This document shows, in pieces, positions 8,321-14,644 of a stretch of DNA of 25,202 bases. The notes below the pieces were generated by a model, which did no database searches, was not told the DNA's origin, and saw nothing but the letters and a program-made list of their open reading frames with translations. Made by a program: the position numbers and the translations under genes. Every line of letters starts with the position of its first letter. The first letter of the stretch is position 1. The stretch covers positions 1 through 25,202 of the forward strand of contig CAZIMM010000024.1 in assembly GCA_964540415.1 (NCBI GenBank), written 5' to 3'. The stretch comes from CAZIMM01 sp964540415. Lineage in GTDB: Bacteria > Bacillota > Clostridia > Oscillospirales > Acutalibacteraceae.

Positions 8321-8581
8321 TTAATACCTGCCTGTTTCCGACGCGCGCTTTTGAAGCGTTGCCGAAGACAGAGGAGATATATATATGTTTTCACTCGCGT
8401 CCTGTTCGCAAATCACAAAGGATTTCGGCAGTTCTGTGCCAACTGTGACGACTCTGCCGTCCCGTTGGGCAAAGGTGAGAAAATCTCTTGTTACCTTTGA
8501 AACCGTTGTTGTGTCGAGGTCGAAAATTCCGACCAGCTCTCCCAAGGTGATAACGGTGTCCTGACCCAAATGAAGATACAT
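8321..8581 (-). CDS. remB: RemA/RemB-family (DUF370) regulator
   Basis: An 86-residue protein beginning MYLHLGQDTVITLGELVGIFDLD and carrying KSFVICEQ and YISPLSSATLQKRA, which I recognise as the DUF370 family of Bacillus RemA and RemB (YaaB). RemA is a DNA-binding activator of biofilm-matrix and osmoprotection genes in B. subtilis; RemB is less understood. In B. subtilis remB lies between recF and gyrB, and the remB-gyrB linkage is kept here, supporting RemB rather than RemA. The ATG follows the tadA TAA by one base, so the two are probably translationally coupled. recF is absent upstream. The symbol is by homology and position only. Confidence 0.85.
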   Translation of the reverse strand: MYLHLGQDTVITLGELVGIFDLDTTTVSKVTRDFLTFAQRDGRVVTVGTELPKSFVICEQDASENIYISPLSSATLQKRASETGRY

Positions 8582-8582
8582 A

Positions 8583-9038
8583 TTATTGACCGCCCTTTCT
8601 CAGCTCCGAAAAAAATTCGGAAAGCAACCGCGAGCACTCGTCCGCGAGCACGCCGCCGGTTACAAGAGGCGAATGGTTGTATGGTAATTCAAAAAGATTT
8701 GTCACAGAGCCGCACGAACCGGCTTTTGGGTCGCGTGCGCCGAAAACAAGCCTTTTGAGACGCGAATTGATTATTGCTCCCGTGCACATCGGGCACGGCT
8801 CGAGTGTGACATAAATTTCACATTCCCACAGCCTCCAGCCTCCGAGCTTTCGGCAAGCCGCATTGATTGCCTCAATTTCCGCGTGAGCAAGCGCGTTTTT
8901 TGCGCTCTCGCGCCTGTTGAAGCCCTCGCCTACAATTTCCCCGTTTTTCACAACAACGGCGCCCACGGGCACCTCTGCGAACGCGCGGGCGTCTTCTGCC
9001 AGCTCAAGCGCTCTGCGCATAAAAAACTCATCCGTCAT
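8583..9038 (-). CDS. tadA: tRNA-specific adenosine-34 deaminase
   Basis: A 151-residue zinc deaminase that converts A34 to inosine in the wobble position of tRNA-Arg(ACG). The cytidine-deaminase-like motifs are complete: HAE (H52 zinc ligand, E54 proton shuttle) and PCPMC (C82 and C85 zinc ligands). PVGAVVVKNGEIVGEGFNR, GWRLWECEIYVTLEPCPMCTGAI and the FGARDPKAGSCGS stretch are typical TadA. Length is normal. Its ATG overlaps the stop of the CPBP protease gene (ATGA), and its own stop lies one base before remB, so it is the second gene of a coupled set ending in gyrB and glyA. Confidence 0.96.
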   Translation of the reverse strand: MTDEFFMRRALELAEDARAFAEVPVGAVVVKNGEIVGEGFNRRESAKNALAHAEIEAINAACRKLGGWRLWECEIYVTLEPCPMCTGAIINSRLKRLVFGARDPKAGSCGSVTNLFELPYNHSPLVTGGVLADECSRLLSEFFSELRKGGQ

Positions 9039-10039
9039 GTTGCCGCACCGATCAGGCTGAATGAGCCGGCGACAAGCAGGACGATGCCGATGACCATAGG
9101 CAGGGACAGCAGATACTCTCTGTATCTTCCGCTGATTTTTGCTTCATGCCTTCCCAGCATCGGCTCACGGTGTTTGATTCCCACCATAACCGCAAACACG
9201 GTGCAAGCAGCAATTCCGAGCACCATTATTACAGAAACGGTTATCAGATAGGCTGTCATTCCTTCGTTGCTTTTGAGGTCGATAACATCGTTTGTGATAA
9301 CCGAAAACAGGTTGTTTGCCGCGTGAAGCGCCATACCCGTCCACAGGCTGCCGGTTTCAATTGTGACGTAACCGAGCGCAAGGCCGACGATGAAAGCGAA
9401 GATCATGCCTGTCGGGGTGCCGTGAGCACAGGCAAAAATGAACGATGACGTAAGAATTGCAAAGCCGTTGCCGTAACGTCTGAGCGGCTGCATGATAACC
9501 CCTCTGAACGCGAACTCCTCAACAATAGCCGGAGTTACAACAGTGTTGAAAAGCATCAGCGCAAAGGCAAGAGGGCCGTCAGCCTCCGGGAATTTAATTT
9601 CATCACCCAGACTGACTCCGAAGTCGCCGAACATTGTGATTAAAGCGCTCACAACATAATTTGCGGAAACGCAGACAGCCAGCCCTCCGATTGCACCGCA
9701 CACCAGCATAATTTTGCTTTTCGGTGCGTTGAACGGAAGTGCTCCGATATACGAAAGCCTGCCGCGCCGCAAACTGACAATCAAAAACGGAAGACCGATT
9801 GAAAGCACACTGAGCAGGCCGCTGACGGAATAGAAAAACACCGGGTCTTTCAGGTATAGATCCCTCAGTCCGAGCAGACCCATGGCTAAGACAACGCCGT
9901 ATTGAATCACGAGGTAAGCAATCAGGCACACACCCACGGAAATGCTCATTGAGCGGAGTTCTTTTCTTTGTGCGTTTTCGTGTACAAGGTCTTCAAACCG
10001 GTTTTCGATTATCTCCTGATTCCGCTGCTTTCTTCTCAT
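9035..10039 (-). CDS. CPBP-family intramembrane glutamic endopeptidase (CAAX protease/Abi)
   Basis: A 334-residue polytopic membrane protein with about eight hydrophobic segments, starting around residues 35, 70, 110, 160, 190, 210, 265 and 312. The CPBP catalytic motifs are all present: EE at 174-175 with R179 (EEFAFRGVI), FACAHG (H206) and HAANN (H239, N243). These proteases can process prenylated proteins, bacteriocin precursors or anti-sigma factors; the substrate here cannot be deduced. The first 30 residues are charged and cytosolic. GGGAGG sits 7 bases before the ATG. It is the first gene of the minus-strand operon continuing into tadA, remB, gyrB and glyA, downstream of a promoter inside an inverted repeat. 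Confidence 0.92.
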   Translation of the reverse strand: MRRKQRNQEIIENRFEDLVHENAQRKELRSMSISVGVCLIAYLVIQYGVVLAMGLLGLRDLYLKDPVFFYSVSGLLSVLSIGLPFLIVSLRRGRLSYIGALPFNAPKSKIMLVCGAIGGLAVCVSANYVVSALITMFGDFGVSLGDEIKFPEADGPLAFALMLFNTVVTPAIVEEFAFRGVIMQPLRRYGNGFAILTSSFIFACAHGTPTGMIFAFIVGLALGYVTIETGSLWTGMALHAANNLFSVITNDVIDLKSNEGMTAYLITVSVIMVLGIAACTVFAVMVGIKHREPMLGRHEAKISGRYREYLLSLPMVIGIVLLVAGSFSLIGAAT

Positions 10040-10109
10040 TTTGCCGCCTCCCTTCGCGCAAACAAGCTTTTAAAAAAAATATTATTATTTTCATTGCATA
10101 TGCAAAAAT

Positions 10110-10155
10110 ATTACATTGCTATTGTACCACAAAACGCGGTAAATAGCAATGTAAT
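10110..10155. repeat. Perfect 14-bp inverted repeat with inner stem
   Basis: Arms at 10110-10123 (ATTACATTGCTATT) and 10142-10155 are exact reverse complements. After one unpaired G (10124), TACC (10125-10128) and GGTA (10138-10141) extend the stem, leaving a 9-base loop (10129-10137). T-tracts are short on both sides. The arms contain the -35 and part of the -10 of the minus-strand promoter, so an operator or regulatory hairpin is more likely than a simple terminator. Confidence 0.85.
10121..10149 (-). promoter_or_regulatory. Probable promoter of the CPBP-tadA-remB-gyrB-glyA operon
   Basis: On the minus strand, TTGCTA (10144-10149) and TACAAT (10121-10126) are 17 bases apart. The -10 matches 5 of 6 and the -35 matches 4 of 6. 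The start codon is about 75 bases downstream. Both hexamers lie within the 10110-10155 inverted repeat. The repeat and hexamers are direct observations; promoter activity is inference. Confidence 0.5.
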
Positions 10156-10201
10156 TTTACATAAATATATCATACCGAGTGATAAAAAAGCTATGCGTTT
10201 T

Positions 10202-10684
10202 TCAGCTCACACAGATATAAGGCAGCAGCCCCTCCAGAATTTTTTCACCGATGCCTTCAACCTCAAGCAATTCGCGCACATCAGTGAAAATGCCGTTCTC
10301 CCGGCGGTATTCGATTATTGCGTTTGCCCGCTTCTCGCCGATGCCCGGGAGAGAGCAAAGCCGGTCAAAATCGGCAGTGTTGAGGTTTATTTCGCCCAAA
10401 AGCATCCGTTCGGTGACAGGCTGCGTTTGCACAGCCGTCGGAACAGACGGCACCCGGCTTTGTTCCGGAAGGGAAACGGCGTTAATCGCCACAAGCAAGC
10501 CGCAAATCAAAAGTGCAAGCGCAAGCAAATACCCCTCATCGGTTTTGGGCGTGATTGCAGCCTCTGCTTTTTCGGGACTGTCCTGCAAAACACCGCTTTC
10601 CGATAATCCGGAGTCGGAATCCGCCTGCAAATCTTCACGCTCAGCGGAAACGGCTGTGCCGGAGCATATTTCACTGTCACCCAT
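10202..10684 (-). CDS. ComEA-like membrane-anchored helix-hairpin-helix protein
   Basis: A 160-residue protein. Residues 1-50 are hydrophilic and acidic, 51-70 form one hydrophobic segment, 71-95 are a Pro/Gln/Thr/Val linker, and 98-158 are the tandem helix-hairpin-helix domain. GEINLNTADFDRLCSLPGIG (97-116) and VEGIGEKILEGLLPYI (142-157) are the hallmark of ComEA-type DNA receptors, which bind double-stranded DNA at the cell surface during transformation. The acidic N-terminal extension of about 50 residues is longer than in typical ComEA. The gene starts 24 bases after the DUF218 gene and its ribosome site is weak. No comEC or comEB is nearby, so a competence role is not demonstrated; the fold also occurs in other DNA-binding exported proteins. 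Confidence 0.85.
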   Translation of the reverse strand: MGDSEICSGTAVSAEREDLQADSDSGLSESGVLQDSPEKAEAAITPKTDEGYLLALALLICGLLVAINAVSLPEQSRVPSVPTAVQTQPVTERMLLGEINLNTADFDRLCSLPGIGEKRANAIIEYRRENGIFTDVRELLEVEGIGEKILEGLLPYICVS

Positions 10685-10708
10685 ACTTTTTCACCGTCCG
10701 CGCGCTGT

Positions 10709-11314
10709 TCAGCGCGTGTATTTTTCCGCAAGCGACGGCAGGAACACAACAAGCTCCCTTGCAAAAGACTTCACCTTGCGGGGAGTCCGCGCACCGACGG
10801 TTTTCACATTAAGACCTGCCCTGCGTGCAAGAAGTCTGATTCTGCAAAGATGATAGCTGCTTGAAACAACAGCAATTTTTTTGCATCCGTCGGGCATCAG
10901 GCACTTTGAGTTGACAAGGTTTTGGAGCGTTGTTCGTGCTTCCTCGTCAAGCTTTATGCGCTGAGTGTCAATTCCGAGCTCCGTCAGCCGGGCGGCTATT
11001 GCCTGCGCCTCACTGACGCTTTGGGACTCCGGGTGCATAATTCCCCCCGATGCGATTGCAACGGTGTGCGGATTCATTTTCAAATATTCCGCCGCTGCCT
11101 CAATCCTATTTTCAAGCTCCTCGCCGGGCTTGTCCCCCTCAACGCGGCAGCCGGGAATAATCAGGAAGTCAGCCCCCTGAGCGTCCGCACTGCCCGGGCA
11201 AGCCTTTGCAATCATCAACAGCTCCGCTGCACAGACAGCCGAGAGACAGACAGCGGCGGTTTTCGCCGCAAGTTCCGCGTGTTTGATGAAAGCATGGTTG
11301 CGTCCAGAATTCAA
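10709..11314 (-). CDS. DUF218/YdcF-SanA-like protein
   Basis: A 201-residue member of the DUF218 family. After an N-terminal hydrophobic segment (about 16-38, a likely membrane anchor or signal) come FLIIPGCRVEGDKPGEELENR (50-70), IASGG (87-91), SEAQAIAARL (101-110), ARTTLQNLVNSK (126-137) and VVSSSYHLCRIRLLARRAG (149-167), the conserved order of the fold. Members such as SanA and ElyC are linked to envelope integrity, but the biochemical activity is unsettled. The start is TTG 11314 with GGAG 9 bases upstream; an ATG in the same area is out of frame. It sits 35 bases after the GH16 gene and 24 before the ComEA-like gene, so the three are probably co-transcribed. Confidence 0.85.
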   Translation of the reverse strand: MNSGRNHAFIKHAELAAKTAAVCLSAVCAAELLMIAKACPGSADAQGADFLIIPGCRVEGDKPGEELENRIEAAAEYLKMNPHTVAIASGGIMHPESQSVSEAQAIAARLTELGIDTQRIKLDEEARTTLQNLVNSKCLMPDGCKKIAVVSSSYHLCRIRLLARRAGLNVKTVGARTPRKVKSFARELVVFLPSLAEKYTR

Positions 11315-11349
11315 TTGACATATCTCCAGTTCACATATCAGAATTTTAA

Positions 11350-12294
11350 TCAGATATATTGATATGCTCTGACATAATCAATAACAAAGTCCGCCGGGAA
11401 CAACTGGCCGTTCACCTTGCTGTTGCGCACCGCAGCCGAAGGTATGCCTGTCCAGCCGTCGTCTGATTCCATTTCAACGGAAAGAATCATGAACTCCTCA
11501 ACCTGAGAAGTCCCTCCGAAAGAGGTGCGGCACGCCTCAATGCCGTTGATGTAAAAAATATACTCGTCCTCATTCCACTCCATGCCGTAGGTGTTAAATT
11601 CCTCATAGGGATTATTCGCATAGAATTTCCCCTCATTTTCGTGCATATGCGCGTCCTCGTAGCCATCATAATGGATATTCATATAGACGCAATCATTTTT
11701 CCTTTTCATATAAAACGGTGACTCGAAAATATCCATCTCCGCGCCGTCAACACCGCCGTTGCCGATCTTCCCCATGTCCGGACACCACATCCAGAACGCC
11801 GCCCAAATGCCCTCGCCTTTCGGAAGGATGCAGCGGCACTCAAAGTAACCGTATTTTTGCATGAAAGCGGTTTCGATGCCGCAATTATAGTATCCCTCGG
11901 GACCGCCGTGAATACCCTGTTGCGAATAGGCTGTTCGGATTTTCAGGCATCCGTCTTCAACGCTGAGCATTTCCCTGACCCAGTGACTGCCGCGCCTTGT
12001 GTGCACATATGGTGAGTTCAAATCGAAGCCGTGACCCTTCCAGACCTGCTCGTTGAGAGTGTCGCCGTTAAAATCATCCTCAAAAGTCATGGTGAATTTA
12101 GACATGTCAACCGCTTCTCCGCGGGGCGTAACAGGCAAAGCAAACAGAAGTGCGCCGAGCATTTCAAAAATAATCACAAACGCCGCCGCTTTTTTTGCCG
12201 GTCCGGAAAAAGAAAAAATTGTTTTCAGCGAATCAAGAATATTTTGAGCATAAAATTTTTCGCGCTTTACCAGACGGTTCAATACTTCCTGCAT
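11350..12294 (-). CDS. Membrane-anchored glycoside hydrolase family 16 protein
   Basis: A 314-residue protein with an N-terminal basic cytoplasmic stretch, a hydrophobic segment at about 36-54 and a GH16 beta-sandwich domain from about 66 to the end (FTMTFEDDFNGDTLNEQVW ... YFECRCILPKGEGIWAAFWMW ... FVIDYVRAYQY). The catalytic motif ExDxxE is intact as EMDIFE: E186 nucleophile, D188, E191 acid/base, the laminarinase (beta-bulge) type. Family knowledge suggests an endo-beta-1,3- or 1,3/1,4-glucanase or related galactanase. With no carbohydrate-binding domain it may act near the producer's own surface. ATG 12294 has GGGGG 8 bases upstream; TTG 12300 is too close to it. First gene of the probable operon with DUF218 and ComEA-like genes. 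Confidence 0.93.
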   Translation of the reverse strand: MQEVLNRLVKREKFYAQNILDSLKTIFSFSGPAKKAAAFVIIFEMLGALLFALPVTPRGEAVDMSKFTMTFEDDFNGDTLNEQVWKGHGFDLNSPYVHTRRGSHWVREMLSVEDGCLKIRTAYSQQGIHGGPEGYYNCGIETAFMQKYGYFECRCILPKGEGIWAAFWMWCPDMGKIGNGGVDGAEMDIFESPFYMKRKNDCVYMNIHYDGYEDAHMHENEGKFYANNPYEEFNTYGMEWNEDEYIFYINGIEACRTSFGGTSQVEEFMILSVEMESDDGWTGIPSAAVRNSKVNGQLFPADFVIDYVRAYQYI

Positions 12295-12350
12295 CTGCAA
12301 ATCCCCCTGCTTTATTTTTTGATTATTAATGTCTGTTTTCGGTTGTTTTC

Positions 12351-12379
12351 AGTATAGCACATTCAATAACAAATGTCGA
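12351..12379 (-). promoter_or_regulatory. Sigma-A promoter with extended -10 for the GH16 operon
   Basis: On the minus strand, TCGACA (12374-12379), 17 bases, then TATACT (12351-12356), each 5 of 6. TGC directly before the -10 gives an extended -10. The start codon is about 57 bases downstream. Confidence 0.72.
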
Positions 12380-12450
12380 TAACCGATTTTTGTTTTCGAA
12401 GAAAGAACATTCATTTACCCTGTTCCCCCCGTCCGTGTAGCAGAGAACCG

Positions 12451-12482
12451 AAAACGCCCCGTGCATGAGCCTTACACGGGAC
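12451..12482 (-). terminator. Terminator of the cotJ operon
   Basis: On the minus strand GTCCCGTGT pairs with GCACGGGGC (plus-strand arms 12474-12482 and 12456-12464, 9 bp with two G-T pairs) around a 9-base loop, then CGTTTT. It lies 9 bases after the cotJC stop. The T-tract is only four long. Confidence 0.7.
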
Positions 12483-12491
12483 GTCCTGTTT

Positions 12492-13100
12492 TTATTTGCC
12501 GCAGTTCTTGTCAAATTCCGGGTTGCAGGCATAAAAGTTTTTCTCATTGAGCTTGTCGGTTGCAATCCGCAGACCCTCGCCGAAGCGCTGGAAGTGAACG
12601 ATTTCTCTTGCGCGCAAAAACTTTATCGGATCGGCAACATCGGGATCGTCAACAAGCCTCAGAATATTGTCGTATGTTGTACGAGCCTTTTGTTCTGCAG
12701 CGAGATCTTCCGTCAGGTCTGTAATAACATCGCCTTTTGACTGGATATACGTTGCCGTCCACGGCATACCGGATGCGGCAATCGGATATACCGCCGTAGT
12801 ATGATCAACGAAGAATTTGTCAAAGCCCGCTTTTTTGATTTCATCAACGGAAAGGTTTCTGGTTAACTGATAAACAATCGCACAAATCATTTCCATGTGT
12901 GCGAGCTCCTCGGTGCCAATGTCAGTCAAAAGACCCTTCAATTCGGGATAGGGCATTGTGTACCGCTGGCTCAAATAACGCAGGGAAGCTCCGAGCTCTC
13001 CGTCCGGCCCGCCGTACTGTGTGATAATTATCTCGGCGAATTTCGGATTCGGATTGCAGATTTTAACGGGGTATTGCAGGGTTTTCTCATAAGTCCACAT
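12492..13100 (-). CDS. cotJC: CotJC, manganese-catalase-family spore coat protein
   Basis: A 202-residue manganese-catalase-fold protein of the spore coat. The dimanganese ligands are all visible and spaced as in the L. plantarum enzyme: E35 (GPDGELGA), E65 and H68 (TEELAHMEM), E136 (AAEQKARTTY), H169 (REIVHFQRF). It may detoxify peroxide in or on the spore, or be mainly structural. The N-terminus WTYEKTLQYPVKI is typical of CotJC. Its ATG overlaps the cotJB TAA by one base, with AAGG just upstream, indicating translational coupling. Last gene of cotJABC, followed by a terminator. Confidence 0.97.
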   Translation of the reverse strand: MWTYEKTLQYPVKICNPNPKFAEIIITQYGGPDGELGASLRYLSQRYTMPYPELKGLLTDIGTEELAHMEMICAIVYQLTRNLSVDEIKKAGFDKFFVDHTTAVYPIAASGMPWTATYIQSKGDVITDLTEDLAAEQKARTTYDNILRLVDDPDVADPIKFLRAREIVHFQRFGEGLRIATDKLNEKNFYACNPEFDKNCGK

Positions 13101-13360
13101 TAACCTTCACACCACTCTTTCTCCCACGGCCACGGATTTTTGACCCATTCCACACCGCTGGCTGAACCTATCGTAAGGCCGCCGTATCTCTCCTCGTACT
13201 CAGCGAGACAATCGCAATACTGTTCCATATACTTTCTGTGCAGTGAAAAAGCACGGAGGTCATCAGGATGCGTGTCGAGATAGAGATGCATTTCAAACAC
13301 TGCAAACTGCGCCGCATTCAGCTTACGCAGCAGCGCACTTCTGCTCAGTTGTGTGTTCAT
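13100..13360 (-). CDS. cotJB: CotJB spore coat protein
   Basis: An 86-residue protein with the CotJB pattern: a helical N-terminal half (LLRKLNAAQFAVFEMHLYLDTHPDD, about 10-34) and the C-terminus GVEWVKNPWPWEKEW (69-83). It is needed with CotJA and CotJC for coat assembly in Bacillus; the mechanism is unknown. The frame extends further upstream, but ATG 13360 gives the family length and has AGGGG about 10 bases before it; it also overlaps the cotJA stop by 4 bases. Length and position favour this start. Confidence 0.95.
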   Translation of the reverse strand: MNTQLSRSALLRKLNAAQFAVFEMHLYLDTHPDDLRAFSLHRKYMEQYCDCLAEYEERYGGLTIGSASGVEWVKNPWPWEKEWCEG

Positions 13361-13599
13361 TTTGAGCACGCCCCTCTCAGGAAGGGCTTGTTCAGGCAGG
13401 GGAAAAGTGTTCCCTCGCAAAAAGCCTTTGCGGTGTCATAGGTTGTGATTTCTGTCTGCACGGGCACATAAGCCATTGCCAGGGCGTAGTTTTCCGGTAA
13501 TGGCGACGTGTCTCCGGGAAAATAATCTACCCCGCCGCACATACCGCACTGCCGCTGCAGCTGCCCGGGGCTGCCGCGGTAGTCGTACCGATTCATCAT
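13357..13599 (-). CDS. cotJA: CotJA spore coat associated protein
   Basis: An 80-residue protein, first gene of cotJABC. The core LAMAYVPVQTEITTYDTAKAFCEGTLFPCLNKPF (about 40-73) matches CotJA. The N-terminal part is specific to this protein and includes RQCGMCGG with two cysteines. Two ATGs in a row (13599 and 13596) follow AAAGGAGA; both give the same protein within one residue. The stop overlaps the cotJB start (ATGA). The presence of cotJ shows that the organism can probably form endospores. Confidence 0.94.
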   Translation of the reverse strand: MMNRYDYRGSPGQLQRQCGMCGGVDYFPGDTSPLPENYALAMAYVPVQTEITTYDTAKAFCEGTLFPCLNKPFLRGACSK

Positions 13600-13663
13600 A
13601 GCATTCTCCTTTTCGTAATATTTGAGCATTGGAAACATCAGTGTCTCCGTGCTCTTGTATCAT

Positions 13664-13691
13664 ATTATGCCGAAAAGGAGAAGGGTGACAA
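13664..13691 (-). promoter_or_regulatory. Possible promoter of cotJABC
   Basis: On the minus strand, TTGTCA (13686-13691), 16 bases, CATAAT (13664-13669), about 65 bases before cotJA. Each hexamer is 5 of 6 for sigma-A. Coat genes normally use a sporulation sigma factor, and CATAATA also resembles a sporulation-type -10, so which sigma factor reads it is undecided. Confidence 0.4.
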
Positions 13692-13734
13692 ACCTGCGCG
13701 AAAAGATGTGCTTGGGGGGTTTTGTAAATCTTAT

Positions 13735-13754
13735 AAAAGCTTGAGATTCAAGCT
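13735..13754 (-). terminator. Short terminator overlapping the rpe stop codon
   Basis: On the minus strand AGCTTGA pairs with TCAAGCT (plus-strand arms 13738-13744 and 13748-13754) around a 3-base loop, followed by four Ts. The hairpin starts inside the rpe TAG. The stem is AT-rich and the T-tract short. Confidence 0.5.
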
Positions 13755-14427
13755 ATTTTACGGCATTTTCAGCAGCTGTTCGCAGCACTTCAATTGCCTC
13801 GGCTGAGTTCTCGGATTTGAATATCGAGTTCCCGGCGACAAAACTGTTTGCCCCGTTTTGAGCACACAGTGCGGCAGTTTCGGGATTTATGCCTCCGTCA
13901 ACCTGAATTATCATATCATCAAGTCCCCTACGCCTGCACTCGTCGCTTATTGCTCTGAGCTTCGGAACCATTTCATATATAAACGGCTGTCCGCCGAAGC
14001 CGGGTTCAACAGTCATCACAAGAATCAGCGACAGCTTTTCAAGAAAAGGAAAAATTGCATCCGCGGGAGTATCCGGCTTGACGGAAAGCCCTGCGCGGCA
14101 ACCGTTTTGAAGGATGCTGTCAATTGTCTGCGCAACAGGCGAAGCGCTTTCAACATGAAAGGTGATGATGTCCGAGCCTGCCTTCGCAAAATCTTCAATA
14201 TATCTGTGCGGTTCCTCAAGCATGAGGTGAACGTCAAAAGTGATGCCGACAGTCGGCCGCAGGCAGGAAACAACCGGAGCACCGATTGTCAGATTCGGGA
14301 CAAAGTGACCGTCCATGCAATCAATGTGAAGCATATCCGCACCGCTGCGCTGCGCACGTACGCACTCCTCGCCCAGGCGCGAAAAGTCAGAGGCAAGTAT
14401 TGAGGGAGAAATCAACATTCTGTTCAT
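13753..14427 (-). CDS. rpe: Ribulose-phosphate 3-epimerase
   Basis: A 224-residue TIM-barrel enzyme that interconverts ribulose-5-phosphate and xylulose-5-phosphate in the pentose phosphate pathway. Key residues are visible: H34 and D36 in HIDCMDGHFVPNLTIG, H67 in DVHLM, the flexible VEPGFGGQPF loop (140-149) and catalytic D177 in QVDGGI. Length is normal. AAAGGA lies 9 bases before the ATG. It is preceded by its own promoter in a divergent region shared with the Crp-type regulator, and closes with a hairpin overlapping its stop. Confidence 0.97.
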   Translation of the reverse strand: MNRMLISPSILASDFSRLGEECVRAQRSGADMLHIDCMDGHFVPNLTIGAPVVSCLRPTVGITFDVHLMLEEPHRYIEDFAKAGSDIITFHVESASPVAQTIDSILQNGCRAGLSVKPDTPADAIFPFLEKLSLILVMTVEPGFGGQPFIYEMVPKLRAISDECRRRGLDDMIIQVDGGINPETAALCAQNGANSFVAGNSIFKSENSAEAIEVLRTAAENAVK

Positions 14428-14462
14428 ATTAAACTGTCCTTTCAGCTTACTCCGGATAGTTT

Positions 14463-14491
14463 ATTTTACAACAAACTCCGCACAATTACAA
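14463..14491 (-). promoter_or_regulatory. Probable rpe promoter
   Basis: On the minus strand, TTGTAA (14486-14491), 17 bases, TAAAAT (14463-14468). The -10 is 5 of 6 and the -35 is 4 of 6. The rpe ATG is about 36 bases downstream. The rest of the 217-bp divergent region shows no further gene. Confidence 0.5.
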
Positions 14492-14574
14492 TCCCCACGC
14501 GGCATTTGTTTTTCTTTTCCGTTTCAAGACATCCTGTATGCCGTTATCTGCGAAAAAATATTCTTATAATGCTA

Positions 14575-14603
14575 TTGACAAGCACTGATTTTCGTGTTAA
14601 CAT
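14575..14603 (+). promoter_or_regulatory. Consensus sigma-A promoter of the Crp-ABC operon
   Basis: A perfect TTGACA (14575-14580), 17 bases, then TAACAT (14598-14603). The ATG is 42 bases downstream with GAGGTGA about 4 bases before it. A second TATAAT lies at 14565-14570 but has no -35. TGTGGAAAAC directly overlaps and follows the -10. Confidence 0.8.
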
Positions 14604-14644
14604 GTGGAAAACTGTATCATTTGAGACAAAAATGAGGTGAATTA

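Noticed and set aside
10110..10155. Inverted repeat as terminator of the ComEA-like gene or as an insertion-sequence end
   Set aside because: No adequate T-tract follows on the minus strand, the arms coincide with promoter hexamers, and no transposase or target duplication is visible.
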